A DNA stretch of 64,000 bases from Codonopsis lanceolata (taxonomy: Eukaryota; Streptophyta; Magnoliopsida; Asterales; Campanulaceae). The notes beneath the pieces were generated by a model, which had not been told where the DNA came from, did not search any database, and was given only the letters and a program-made list of their open reading frames with translations. Each line of letters starts with the position of its first letter. The first letter of the stretch is position 1. The translations under genes and the position numbers were made by a program. The stretch lies in the NCBI GenBank assembly GCA_013146195.2, contig CM028377.1, positions 35,779,632-35,843,631 of the forward strand. Reading direction: 5' to 3'. Positions 22,691 through 33,941 of the stretch are shown here, piece after piece.

Positions 22691-24226
22691 AAGTTAACCT
22701 TGGAAGATGGTGAGCAAAAGATAACTGTTAGTACCAAGGAGACTTCGTATGTGACTGTGGGGCCATCAGTAATTGCGATGGTGCAAGAAGATTCAAAGAT
22801 GGATGCAAGCTCTATGCCAACATTGAAGTTGGGGGAGCAGAACGAGCATGGAGTGGAAGCAAGCTCTATGCCGACATTGAAGTCGAGAGAACAGGACGAG
22901 CATGCGGTTGGTGCGAGTGTCTCTGCGAGCCAGATTGGTGGCGAGAACAATTCTTCCTCGCCGATATTGAAGTCGGGGGAACAAGCTACGCAACAAGATG
23001 AGGCTAGTGTGGAGAAAATTGTGGAGAATGTTGATAATCCCTTGCCAGCATCGACGTCGGAGGGACTGGAAGAAAGAGCTGAAGCAATGGTAGTAGATCA
23101 GCTCGATAAGATTGAGGATCGAGCTGAAGAAGAGGAAAAGGTGGAGTGTGATACACTCCAAATGCGAGATGAGCCAGAATTCACGGCTCAGGACGAGCTC
23201 GAAGAAGTGATCATCAATTCTGCCTACCCCGAGCAGAAGATAAAAATTGGCAAGGCTTTGTCACTAGAGGCTCGAGCGAATTTGGTCAAGCAATTGCAAG
23301 ACAGCTTGGATGTTTTTGCTTGGCGGCCAGAAGATATGCAAGGGGTGAGCGAGACTGTGGCCTTGCATCTTCTTAATGTAGATCCAGCCTTCCGACCAAT
23401 CCAGCAACGGCCTAGGGCTTACTCTGTTGAGAAAGATCAAGCGATCAAGGAGGAGGTTGAAAAGCTGCTTAACGCTGATATCATCGAAGAAATACATTAC
23501 CCAACTTGGTTGGCTAATGTGGTGATGGTCAAAAAATCCAATGGCAAGTGGCGCATGTGTGTGGATTTCATGGATTTGAATAAAGCCTGCCCAAAGGATT
23601 GTTATCCTTTGCCTCAAATCGATAAGCTGGTGGATGCTATAGCGGGATTCGAGCTTCTCAGTTTTATTGATGCCTATTCTGGGTATCACCAAGTAAAGAT
23701 GGATGAGCAGGATAAGGCTTTAACAGCTTTCCGGGCAGCAGGGGGGCTGTATTGTTATAAGATGATGCCTTTCGGTTTGAAAAATGACGGGGCTACTTAT
23801 CAGAGGATGGTGAATAAGATATTCAGCTCGCAGCTCGGGAGGAATGTTGAAGCATACATCGACAACATGGTGGTTAAGACTAAAGGGCATGAACTCACAG
23901 TAGACTTGGGCGAAACCTTTGCCAATCTCAGGAAGAATAATATGAAGTTGAACTCGAGCAAGTGCGTGTTCGGGGTGAAGGCCGGCAAGTTCCTCGGATT
24001 TATGGTGACTGAGAGGGGCATTGAGGCTAATCCTGAGAAAATCAAGGCGTTGGTCACCATGAAGCTTCCTCGCTGTATAAAGGACGTACATAGGCTCAAC
24101 GGCAAGGTGATAGCCCTTGGCCGTTTTATTTCTAGATCGACAAAAAGGTGCCTGCCTTTCTTCAAAGTTCTTCGTGGAAATAAAGGGTTTGAGTGGACAC
24201 CTGAGTGCCAGAAGGCTTTTGAGTAG
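22691..24226 (+). pseudogene. Tat reverse transcriptase with altered active site
   Basis: The frame continues from the protease. About 22790-23010 is a charged linker with three imperfect repeats of the type SSMPTLK-x2-EQ-x-EH. RT motifs follow: ANVVMVKKSNGKWRMCVDF, LNKACPKDCYPLPQID, FIDAYSGYHQVKM, MMPFGLKN, then YIDNMVVKT at 23855-23881. The catalytic Y-x-D-D box reads YIDN: codon 23864-23866 is AAC where GAC is expected, a G-to-A change that removes one of the two metal-binding aspartates. The segment ends at TAG 24224-24226, within the linker to RNase H, again where Gln (CAG) is usual. Confidence 0.88.
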
Positions 24227-26443
24227 TTGGTGAAATACTTAGGGAGTCCTCCTTTGCTAAGTAGCCCGGTTTTCGGGGAGAAACTGTTTGTGTACTTAGC
24301 AGCTACCGAGCAGGCGGCAGCGGCTGTATTGATTAGGGAAGAGTGTAATGTCCAGAAACCTATTTACTATGTCTCGAAAGCCCTTACTGATGTAGAGGGA
24401 AGATATTTCAATGCAGAAAAGTTAGCTTATTCGCTTGTTGTTGCTGCTCAGAAACTTCGAGCCTATTTTTCTGCGCATTCGATTGTTGTGTACACTGATA
24501 TCCCTTTGAGAAAGATTTTACACAAGCCGGATACTTCTGGTCGCCTACTCACTTGTTCGATCAAGTTAACCGAGTTTGATATTGATTATCAACCTCGGCG
24601 AGCAATTAAGGCACAAGCTTTAGCGGATTTTGTGGCTGAAACAAGCTTTAAGGATTCTGGCGAGGAAGAAGTACCATCTAAAGAGACATCAGCGAGTGCT
24701 TCAAGTCCAAAACCACGACCAGAGTACTGTTGGGAGCTTCATGTTGATGGTTCGGCCAGCAGATTTGGAAGTGGCGTCGGGCTGGTATTAGTCCCACCCG
24801 AGCAAGATGTAGAATTCGAGAAAGCATTGCGCTTCAAATTTCCAGCTTCTAACAATCAGGCTGAATATGAGGCGTTGATCGCTGGTCTTGAGCTCGCACA
24901 GGATATAGGAGTGCGTGAAGTGATTGTGTACTGTGATTCCCAACTGGTGGTAAATCAAGTCAGAGGCGATTATACGGTTCACCATCCGGTTTTAGTTCGT
25001 TACTGTGCAATGGTGAAGGAGATTTTGAAAGACTTTGACTACTGGGAATTGGTCCGAATTGCTCGGGAAGATAACATGCGGGCTGATTATTTGTCCAAGA
25101 TGGCTGAAGATGAAATTCAGTTTTTGCATCCTGGAGTCATGATCGAGCATCTGGAGGTGCCTGTTATAGAAAAGGAGGTGATTATGGACATCGAGCCGGT
25201 TGCAAAGTGTTGGATAGATGATCTCAAAGCCTACATCGAGCAAGGGAAATTGCCCGAAGATAGGAAGGAGGCTAGAACCATCCAGAAGCGATCATGCCGC
25301 TATGTTATTCTAGATAACATTCTCTATATGCGATCCTACACCCGACCACTGTTGAGATGTGTGCGACCAGAAATGACGGAAGGAATTTTAGGAGAAGTGC
25401 ATGAAGGCAAATGTGGAGGACACCCTGGTCAGAGGTCATTGGCCGATAAAGTTTTGGCAGCTGGTTTCTACGGGATAACTTTGAGGCGGGATGCTGAAAT
25501 ATATGTTCGTCGGTGTGACAAGTGTCAGCGTTATGCAGATATACCACGCTTGTCGTCTACCGAACAGACTCCTGTTGTAGCTTCGCGGCCATTCGATATG
25601 TGGGGGATAGACCTAATTGGCCCATTTCCAGTGGCCCGGTCGAAGTTCAAGTATGCAGTGGTCACCGTTGATTACTTCGCTAAGTGGGTGGAAGCAAAGC
25701 CTTTGGCGACCATTAGTGAAGTTAATGTCATTGATTTTGTTCACGAACATATATGGTGTCGGTTTGGTGTTCCCCGAGCAATTGTGTCCGATCATGGGAC
25801 TCAATTTTTTGAGAAGTTTACTAAAGCGTGCGAACAGATGCGTGTGAAGCATTGGCAATCGTCGGTAGCATACCCCCAAGGCAATGGGCAGGCTGAAGCT
25901 GCGAATAAACGGATTCTGCATGTTTTGAAGCGAAATTTGGAGGATAAGGCAGGACGATGGGTAGACGAGCTGCCTTCAGCCTTGTGGGCGGTTAGAACGA
26001 CAGTCAGGGGTCCAACAGGCGAAACAACTTTTTCCTTGGCTTATGGGTCTGATGCTATGGCTCCTGTAGAGATGTATCTGCCTACTCATAGGGTTTTGCA
26101 TTACAACATTGAGTCCAATAATGTAGCTCGGGCAGCTGATCTGGACTTCTTGGAGGAAAAACGGCTGGAGGCTATGATGAGAATGGCTAACTACAAGCAG
26201 CGAGCAAAGGCCCACCACGATAAAAAGGTTCGTGGTAGGTCATTTGCTGTGGGTGATTGGGTCCTTCGAAAGATTGAGGCAACAGGTCATCGAGCTGAGT
26301 GGGGGAAGCTTTCACCAAATTGGAAAGGTCCTTTTCAAGTCGTTAGAATTATCAAAGAAGGCACTTATATGTTGCGAACCGAGGATGGGGACGAATTGAG
26401 ACATCCATGGCATGCAGATCATTTGAAGAAATACTATTGGTAA
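24227..26443 (+). pseudogene. Tat RNase H, archaeal-type RNase H and integrase
   Basis: Same frame as RT. The first RNase H spans about 24270-24640 (PIYYVSKALTDVEGRY, AEKLAYSLVVAAQKLR, HKPDTSGRLL). A second, archaeal-type RNase H follows at about 24730-25110 with all acidic positions seen: HVDGSAS, NNQAEYEALIAG, VYCDSQLVVNQV, REDNMRADYLSK. The integrase zinc motif is H-x5-H then C-x2-C (25399-25536). The catalytic triad is present: D in MWGIDLIG, D in VSDHGTQF, E in GNGQAEAANKR. A GPY/F-type C-terminal segment (LSPNWKGPF) ends in TAA at 26441-26443. It has no internal stop, so this half is the best-preserved part. It can only be made as part of the polyprotein. Confidence 0.9.
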
Positions 26444-26489
26444 TTGACTTTAGCAGTATGTAATTCTTTGATCGTTCTGTTGATGACAA

Positions 26490-26815
26490 ATGGTAATGGC
26501 AAAACTCGGTTATGCTTTCAATTTTGATTTGGAAGTTGGTGTTCGAGTTGCTTTTTATTGCTTTCTCGATTATTCTCTTTGGCGAGCATGGGATTGTTCT
26601 TGCTCGTCCAAGGGGTTGGTGTTCGAGTTGAATTGTCTATCTCGATTATTCTTTCTTGCGAGCATAAATTATTTATGCTCACGAGAAGAGTTGGTGTTCG
26701 AGATAGTTGTTTTCCCTGTGTATTCGATTATTCTTTTTTCTGAGCATAAAGGGCTTTATGTGCATGAAAAGAGTTGGTGTTCGAATGGGGGTGGTATAGT
26801 AATTTCTTACTAGCA
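26490..26815. repeat. Three imperfect 80-90-bp repeats with internal hairpins
   Basis: Units begin near GTTGGTGTTCGAG at 26536, 26615, 26691 and 26773. Each contains an inverted pair around GAGCATAA, for example GAGCATAAATTATTTATGCTC at 26662-26682. They lie between the pol stop and the 3' end of the antisense gene, so they could act in 3'-end formation of either transcript. The open frames here are by-products. Confidence 0.65.
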
Positions 26816-26944
26816 AAAGTTGGCTTTGCTCGAAATTAGACAAGTGAAAGCATTTAACCAGCAAGAAAAACAGAATAGCGAAATATTACAAACTTAAAAA
26901 TAAATTGTTTGAGGATTCAGGGCACGCAGGCCAAAACAGTAGTT

Positions 26945-29596
26945 TTAAGCACTTGGACCAGCGGTGTTGTTTTGGGTTGTTGGGGTTGGATCATTTGCTT
27001 CTTCGGTGGTGGTTTCAAGGATGGTCACTTCTGTATCTTCGGCCTGGGCAGAGGCATTCTCGTCCGTTACTGGTGGCGCTTGAGACTTCCAGATTTGAGT
27101 CATGAGCTCGCTCACGTTGTTTTCAGCAACAGGAGGGGGAACCCATGGAGGAAGATTCTTCTCAGCATCGGCCTCAGCAAGGGAGTCGAGTTCGTCTTCA
27201 GTATATGGCACAAGAGCGTGTCCAGGTCGGGCGGGAGAGCTGAAAATCTGGTTGGTGCCCCATTCAGCGAGTTGTTCAGATCGAATATCTAACCCGCTGC
27301 ACGCAAGTTGCCTCAAGACGTGATTGATACCCTAAAGAAAGAAAGGGTATGCTTCAGCTTCCACCAAGTTCGCAAATTCTTCGGAACCCTTGAAGTCCTC
27401 GATGATAGCTTGTTTTTGTTCCCCACCCAAGCGGGAATCTGCTACCTGCAGTTTGTCTTCCAGCTCGGTGATCAAGGCATTGGCAGCCTCCAGTTCAGCT
27501 TGGCAAGATCGAAGATCCTTGCGTACCCCGGCTATGTTGTTCAACGTTGTTTCCTCGGATTTCTTGGAGAGGTTCAGGTGGGATTCAAGAGTTTTCTTTT
27601 CTGCCTCGAGTTGGGAGAGCTCGGTAACCTTGCTGGTGAGGTTTTCCTCGGTAGTCTTCAGCTCAGCTCGAAGGGAGTTGACTTTCTCTTCTAGCTGATT
27701 CTTTTCATTGGTTAGGGCAGCGTTGGTGTTGAGATTGGTTACCAGGCGCTCGTACATCAATATTGATTTGTTGGTAATCTATAGGAAAAGATATTGTTAA
27801 GAGTAGGAGAATGTTAAGGAACATGAGGTTGTAAGAAGAAAACTTTACCTCAGTCATACACATTCCCATTTCTCTGATCAAGACAGAGCTCGCTTGCTCG
27901 CCACTCTTCTTCTGGACTCCGCTATGATGGAGTCATTTCATTAATCCGAGGCCTGTAGTGGCTTGAAATCCACTCCGTTTGTTTATGTTGATGTTGTTGA
28001 GATCGGGTACATTGGCAAGCTCGTTAATGAGGGCAGCAGCTTTCTTCTGGTCGTCAGGCATAAGGAAAGTCTCCTTTTTGCCAGGATGGGATGGAGGGAG
28101 TATCTTCCTCGACCACAGCTTTGTCTGTTCGGCGTCTCGTTCTTCTCGGACTTTCACTTGGTTCGATAGTAATGACAGGCGAAGGGGCTGTTTCAACTCT
28201 TTGCGTGTTGGGAGTCGGGATAGCAGCCGTGGCAGGTTGGCTGGTTTCAGGTTGGTTGCGTTTGGTGCCGCGAGTAGTGGTACTGGATGGAATGGTTGGA
28301 AGGTTGACAGCAGGTTGGGTTGAGAGATGTTTGCTTCGTTTATTGGAGCTTTTCTTGGCAACTTGAAGAAATTTGTTGACGTCGGTCAATTGCCTCATAT
28401 CTGCACAAGTTAAAACGAGCATAAAAAATGTGAAGATAGCAAAGGTTTGCAAGACTATCAAAAAGAGATGCAGTTGAAGTGTAAACCAGTGAGAGAGAAG
28501 GAAGCTCTGCAAAGAGTTCCTGTTCGGGTATATTCCTCGCATTCATTGGGGTATTTCTTCCCGTGGCATGGGCCCCAGTATGGATGTGGAACCTCCGAAT
28601 CAATAGTTACACGCGGCTCGATTCCTTCCATGGGCAACCTGGAGATCCCAGCTTGACGAAGAAGGGTTAGATCGGAAGTGAGAATTCGCCAGTCGAGCAC
28701 GAACTCTTGACCGGCTCGTCCTTCTTTCGCTCCGAGTAAAGTCCTGAAGGCTTTAGCTATCCGGGGTTCGCCAGCCCAGTAGGCATTTTTATCATGCTCG
28801 GGGAGTCCATAGTCAGTGAGGTAAGGGGCGAAGGGCCAGCCGACACTCGACTCAACGAGTAGAGCCTTTGAGTCCCACCCATCGACTTTGTTTGGTCCTT
28901 CGTTGAGAAGTTTGAAATAGTTATGGTTTGATCGACTGCTGATACGCCCAGATTTTTTGTCGAGAGAGAGGAGAAAGAATTTTCGGAACAGGGTCATATC
29001 GGGCTCAAACCCGAGCAACCTACAGGCAACTGTGAAGGATATTAAAATCTTACGGTAGTCAAGGTCAGGTCGTAAGGAAGGGTATTTGATGCGTTTAGGA
29101 ATTCTACTACAAAGGGATCGAGGGGAAGCCGAAGTCCAACCAGGAAAAAATCGAAGTAGAAGACCATATTGTCCCCCTGGAAGTTATGACCCTCTTTGTC
29201 AATGTCCAAATCGAAGGCACGGACTCGGTAGTGTTTGGGGTCAATTCCTAAAGAATAAAACCAAGTGCTGACTTCCTCCTCGGAATTTAAATCATCCCAC
29301 TTGATCGAGGAAGGAGTGTATGGAGTGATGGGAGTGTAGGAATTTTGGCTTGGCCCAGGAAGTTGATTGTTTGAGCGGGAAGGATCTTTTGCTCGCACAA
29401 TCTCCGAAGGGTTATGGGAGCTACTGTTTACCTCTTGCTCGCTTGATTGTACAGACCTTCGTCGGCGAGGAATTAATGTGGCTTCCTCTTGCTCGCTTTC
29501 CTCAGAGCTCGAACTTGAGGATGGTGGAGCTTCTGGTGGTGCTCCATGATCGTAACTTCGGCCTTCAATTTCAGATACAGTACCCTCGCTAGACAT
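26945..29596 (-). pseudogene. Antisense accessory gene of the Tat element (gypsy-type transposon domain plus coiled coil)
   Basis: Opposite in sense to gag-pol. Exon A 29596-28487 starts MSSEGTVSEIEG, has a Ser/Glu-rich N-terminus, then a domain with RLPLDPFVVEFLNA and LLGFEPDMTLFRKFFLL that resembles the 'putative gypsy type transposon' family (PF04195, my recollection). Exon B is 28400-27849. Exon C, 27778-26945, encodes a long coiled coil (NEKNQLEEKVNSLRAELK) and an acidic tail. Introns of 86 bp (28486-28401) and 70 bp (27848-27779) have GT-AG ends and keep phase. It is broken by a one-base loss in the T run at about 29044-29047, a frameshift near the run at 28075-28079, TGA at 27935-27933 and TAG at 27334-27332. 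About 830 codons in all. Antisense genes of this kind are known in Tat relatives such as maize Grande. Confidence 0.75.
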
Positions 29597-30094
29597 CCTA
29601 CAGGAAGAGGAATCGAGAAATGTGTATTAAAGAAATTGACCAGGGGGGACACGATGACATAAGCGAAATTAAAAATGTGTCAAGCATGGTGTAAGATCAG
29701 TGAACAGGGCACCAATCACAAATTTCTCGATTCCCTGGGTTTAGTTCGAAGTGGCTAATAGATAGAGGGGGCAAAATGAGTCGAAAATGGGGCTGTTATA
29801 CCTACGTTTTTGAATAGTTCGTGAAAAGTTAAAAAGGGGTTGAACACAGCCAGAACCCTAATTCAAGATAGAAAAGAAGAAAATGTGATGAGAAAAGGGA
29901 AATGGAAGAGCGAAAGTACCTGATACTTGTGCGGGATCTTGACTTCGAGTTTGGAAACACTGTGGAAGATTGTGGAAGATTGAACCTGGATGCTTGGTTT
30001 TGATCGGAATCTGCAGGCGTCGATTGATTTTTTCTCTCTCAAGCCTTTTAGAAGACTTCGCAAATGGTAAAGTTTGAAAGGAGGGGGGTATTCT

Positions 30095-30104
30095 GTTTTT
30101 TATA
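30095..30104 (-). promoter_or_regulatory. TATA box of the antisense gene
   Basis: TATAAAAAAC read on the minus strand, about 500 bp upstream of the antisense ATG at 29596. The leader between contains no ATG-initiated frame of note that I trust. It is inferred to drive the accessory gene independently of the LTR. Confidence 0.5.
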
Positions 30105-30397
30105 CTCCGCAAAACTGCCGGTTGATGGGTACTCATCATTGGGCTCTTAAAACGAGGCTCAGTTAACGAGGCAGCATTTAATGCATTATAGAGAGACGGG
30201 CCTGTCTCTTCAGGAAATGGCGGCTGACGGCTAAGCTTTATGGGTACGTCTCCCTAAAACACCTTTTGGGTAACCGTCCATTCAAGACTTTGGCTCCAAG
30301 ATTGTTTGAATCATGAGTTAAAAAGATTCAGTTAATTTGAGAAATATTCTTTTAACTTTGAGTGCCTCCTCACCACGAGCATGAATAGCCGATGGAC

Positions 30398-30414
30398 AAG
30401 GAGTAGGGGGCTAC
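30398..30414 (+). promoter_or_regulatory. Polypurine tract of the Tat element
   Basis: AAGGAGTAGGGGGCTAC directly precedes the 3' LTR start TGAACTGCCCGG. Confidence 0.8.
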
Positions 30415-31037
30415 TGAACTGCCCGGCCCAATTGGCCCAAGTTTTTGGTCACACGCCAGGCACGTGACCATTGTTTATGCAAGCGAGCATGACCTCAATC
30501 TTCAGCGAGCTGGGGGCTTAATTAGCGAGCAGAATCAAAGCGCGAGCATGATTTGCTATGCTCACCAATACGAGAACTGCCATCAGTTGAGGACAGTTAT
30601 GTCCGAGCAAGAATTCCAGCTAAGTTGAGGACGGTTATGTCCGGAAAACTCTCCATTCAGGCCGTTAAATTTAATGGAGGAATTAATGGGGCAGTTAATA
30701 TGCCCGCCATTTATGTCACAATCATTAGTGGACAGTTAAAGGCAGTTAAGAGCAGTTATGATCAGTTATGCTCTCCGGTAATTATAAAAGCCCCTAAGAA
30801 TGAAGGGAAAAGGTATGCAATTTCTACCCTCTAGCCGAAACTCTGTTAAAATACACTCTCAGTTTGCTCTATTGTACTGATTCTTGCGCCGGAGGGCTTT
30901 TGCAGGGAGTGCCCCTGCCTAGTTCACGGTTTACTTCACTTATTGCAGATTTGGGCTTTGAGGGAATAAGACACGTTGAAAGCCATGTATCTTGATTGGA
31001 CTGACCCAGTGCATCCAGGGAGATTTTGGACGCATCA
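30415..31037 (+). repeat. 3' LTR of the Tat element
   Basis: Copy of 19501-20127, lacking 4 bp present near 19681 in the 5' copy and differing at about 15 positions. It is followed by the TATTT target duplication and then the H3 sequence it interrupted. Confidence 0.92.
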
Positions 31038-31042
31038 TATTT

Positions 31043-33704
31043 TAATTGTAATTACTATTAAAATGCGAATAGAAAATTTTATTGTTTTCTCAATAACGAA
31101 AACTCAATCTTCTTCTTCTGGGGGTTCTTGCTTAACAGCAATGATTGGTTTGGAAACATGAGATGCAATAAATTTGTCCATTATTTCTACCTACACATGA
31201 TACAAAGAAAATTCAAACACATTCATTTAACCAAATTTTCTGCTTCATCTATAAAACTCGAATCCTCCCACATATTATCATATAAAATCTAACAGGCGAA
31301 CGGAGATACATTTTGATCAAAATTAATCAACCCTAAAAGCTAAAAAAAATGGCAATTAAATCAATAGAAACCAATACACATGCCCCAACAAACGAAACTA
31401 CAACAATGAGAAGATGTGCAGTTTTCTATAAAAATAAACTTGTGTCCGTGCCGATAGCACGGTGCCAGTATTAGCGTGATCAATATATGAACCGAGCATG
31501 ATGAAAATAAATTAATATATCCTTAATATTTTGTAGGGGTCTTATTAATGTAAATTATACAACAACATCCCGAAAATTAAAAAAGTAACATATTTTATTG
31601 GCCGTAAAAGTTTATAACTCATCTTAAAAGAAAATTTATAACTTATCTTAAAAGAGTATAATTAGGCATCAAAAAACATTTTCTCTCTCTCAGACCAAAG
31701 ATTTCAGACCAATAAGGGAAACTAAATACAACTTTTAAGAAAATAAATAAATTAAATACACATATTGAAAATTACAAAAGTTGATTAAAAAACTTAGAAA
31801 CAATTTTTTTTCAGACAAAAAATAAATTGATTCAGTTAATTAAGATAACAATAAAAAAATTAAAATACAAATATTTAAAATTACAAAACTTACGAACAAT
31901 TTTTTTATAAAAAAAATAAATTTAAGTCGTGCATAAATTAAATTGGGATTCAGTTGATTACGATAGCAATCAATTAAGAAACTACAACTAAATATTTGTA
32001 AAACAGTAAAGGTCATTTTATTATTAATAAGCTACTAAAAATATTATTTTTTTAAAAAAAATTGACTTTCAAACAGGGCCTCGTTGTCTGGAACGGAGGG
32101 ATTAATTAATAATTTGTATACAAAATTACGGGCCGGACAAAAACGGGCTGGACAAAATAAATAAATTAAGTTAATTACGATAACTGTTAAAAAGAAAAAA
32201 AACAATATATCAAATTACCAAACTTACGATTTTTTTTATTTTTTTAAAATTATATACGAAATAACGGGTCGTTGTAAAAGAGTGAATAGGCAGAGAGGAG
32301 GAGAGAGAAAGAGTGAGATAAAAGGATTGTGAAAATAAAATAGGGATGGAAAAAAAACGTGATAAAAACGTTTGAGATTATGAGATTAAATCCTGACCAG
32401 TAATTGTGTTTGGTAAAAATCAATCCTGACCAGTAATTAGCTTTTTGTAACCGACTAAGCTCTTTCATATTATAGATGGTTGGTTTGAAAACATGAGATG
32501 AAATAAATTTGTCTATTATTTCCACCTACACATGACACAAAAAAAATTCAAACATATTCATTTAACCAAATTTTCTGCTTCGTCTATAAAACTCGAATCC
32601 TCTCACATATTATCATATAAAATCCAACAGGCGAACGGAGATACATTTTGATCAAAATTAATTAACCCTAAAAGCTAAAAAAATGGAAATTAAATCAATA
32701 GAAACAAATACACATGCCCCAACAAACGAAACCACAACAATGAGAAGATGTGCAGTTTTCTATAAAAATAAACGTGTGTCCGTGCCGATGGCGCGGTGCA
32801 AGTATTAGCATGATCAATATATGAACAGAGCATGATGAAAATAAATTAATATATCCTTAATATTTTGTAGGGGTCGTATTAATGTAAATTATACAACAAC
32901 ATCCCGAAAATTAAAAAAATAACATATTTTATTGGCCGTAAAAGTTTATAACTCATCTTAAAAGAAAATTTATAACTTATCTTAAAAGAGTATAATTAAG
33001 CATCAAAAAACATTCTCTCTCTCAGACCAAGGATCTCAGACCAATAAGGGAAATAAACACAACTTTTAAGAAAATAAAGAAATTAAATACAAATATTCAA
33101 AATTACAAAAGTTGATTACAAAACTTAGAAACAAATTTTTTTCGGAAAAAAATAAACTGATTCAGTTAATTAAGATAACAATAAAAAAAATTAAAATACA
33201 AATATTTAAAATTACAAAACTTACAAACAATTTTTTCATAAAAAAAATAAATCTAAGTCAGACATAAATTAAATTGAGATTCCGTTGATTACGATAGCAA
33301 TCAATTAAGAAACTACAACTAAATATTTGTAAAACAGTAACGGTTACTTTATTATTAATGAACTACTAAAAATATTATTTTCTAAAAAAATTGACTTTCA
33401 AACGGGGCCTCGTTGCCTGGAACGGAGGGATTAATTAATAATTTGTATACGAAATTGCGGGCCGGACAAAAACGGGTCGAACAAAAAATAAATTAATTAA
33501 GTTAATTACGATAACAGTTTAAAAGAAAAAAAACAATATTTCAAATTACAAAACTCACGATTTTTTTTATTTTTTAAAATTATATACGAAAATACAAGTC
33601 GCAGTAAAAGAGTGAATAGGCAGAGAGGATGAGAGAGAAAGAGATAGAGAAAGAATGAGATAAAAGGATTGTGAAGATAAAATAGGGATGGAAAAAAACA
33701 TGAT
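31043..33704 (-). repeat. Helitron interior: two homologous 1.33-kb stretches
   Basis: 31142-32470 and 32477-33790 are closely similar in the same orientation. They are the bodies of H3 and H2 respectively rather than a simple tandem duplication. Both are AT-rich and non-coding. Each carries a hairpin like a Helitron 3' end (CCGTGCCGATAGCACGG near 31447 and its counterpart near 32780) not followed by CTRR, an apparent fossil terminus. Confidence 0.7.
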
Positions 33705-33900
33705 AAAAACAATTGAGATTATGAAATTAAATCCTGACTAGTAATTATGTTCGGTAAAAATCAATCATGGCCAGTAATTACCAGTAATTATGAAATTATG
33801 AAATTAACTCCTGACGATTGAGATTATGAAATTAAAAACGATTGAGATTATGAAATTAAATCCTGACGATTGAGATTATGAAATTAAATCCTGACTAGTA
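33705..33900. repeat. Minisatellite, unit about 27 bp
   Basis: The unit CGATTGAGATTATGAAATTA recurs at about 33709, 33817, 33839 and 33866 with shortened variants between. It lies at the 5' end of Helitron H2. Confidence 0.75.
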
Positions 33901-33932
33901 ATTATATTGTAGATTTTTAACAAACCTTTCAT

Positions 33933-33941
33933 CTATATATA
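33933..33941 (+). promoter_or_regulatory. TATA box of the TPD1-like gene
   Basis: CTATATATAGGG, about 95 bp upstream of the ATG at 34031 and 20 bp from the end of Helitron H2. A long CT-rich tract (33974-34019) fills the 5' leader, a common plant core-promoter feature. Confidence 0.65.

Larger units (their letters stand above)
19501..31037 (+). mobile_element. Tat-clade Ty3/gypsy LTR retrotransposon, 11.5 kb, full length
   Basis: LTRs of 627 and 623 bp bound it, with a 5-bp duplication TATTT at 19496-19500 and 31038-31042. The uninterrupted H2 sequence near 19190 shows the empty site. The order is LTR, primer site, gag, zinc motif, protease, RT, RNase H, second archaeal-type RNase H, integrase, spacer, an antisense gene, purine tract, LTR. 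The second RNase H and a long 3' accessory region are characteristic of the Tat/Ogre group. LTR divergence is about 15 substitutions plus a 4-bp indel by eye. Four in-frame TAG codons and a changed RT active site make it non-autonomous now. Confidence 0.93.
19278..32476 (-). mobile_element. Helitron H3 nested in H2
   Basis: The minus-strand 5' end TCTATAATATGAAAG is at 32476. The 3' end is at 19278, with the perfect hairpin GTGCC-GAT-GGCAC followed by CAAGAGTACTAG. It is the same family as H2: 31140-32460 parallels 32477-33790 closely. H2 resumes exactly after it. The Tat element at 19501-31037 is inserted within it. The interior contains an older hairpin near 31440-31470. Confidence 0.78.
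18956..33913 (-). mobile_element. Helitron H2, interrupted by H3 and the Tat element
   Basis: The minus-strand 3' end is at 18956 (GTGCC hairpin, then CAAGAGTACTAG) and the 5' end TCTACAATATAATTAC is at 33913, preceded by A. The element is in two pieces, 18956-19277 and 32477-33913, separated by H3. At the junction, H2 reads A then T on the minus strand across the H3 insertion, the canonical Helitron target. The 5' end lies about 20 bp from the TATA box of the TPD1-like gene. It has no coding capacity. Confidence 0.75.

Noticed and set aside
29013..29049. Third intron in the antisense gene, GTAAG to TGTAG or CACAG
   Set aside because: It would be only about 30 bp and does not restore the downstream frame; a one-base loss in a T run fits better.
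31142..33790. Simple 1.33-kb tandem duplication
   Set aside because: The break at 32476/32477 coincides with a Helitron 5' end and the left part of H2 stops at the H3 3' end, so nesting of two related Helitrons explains it.
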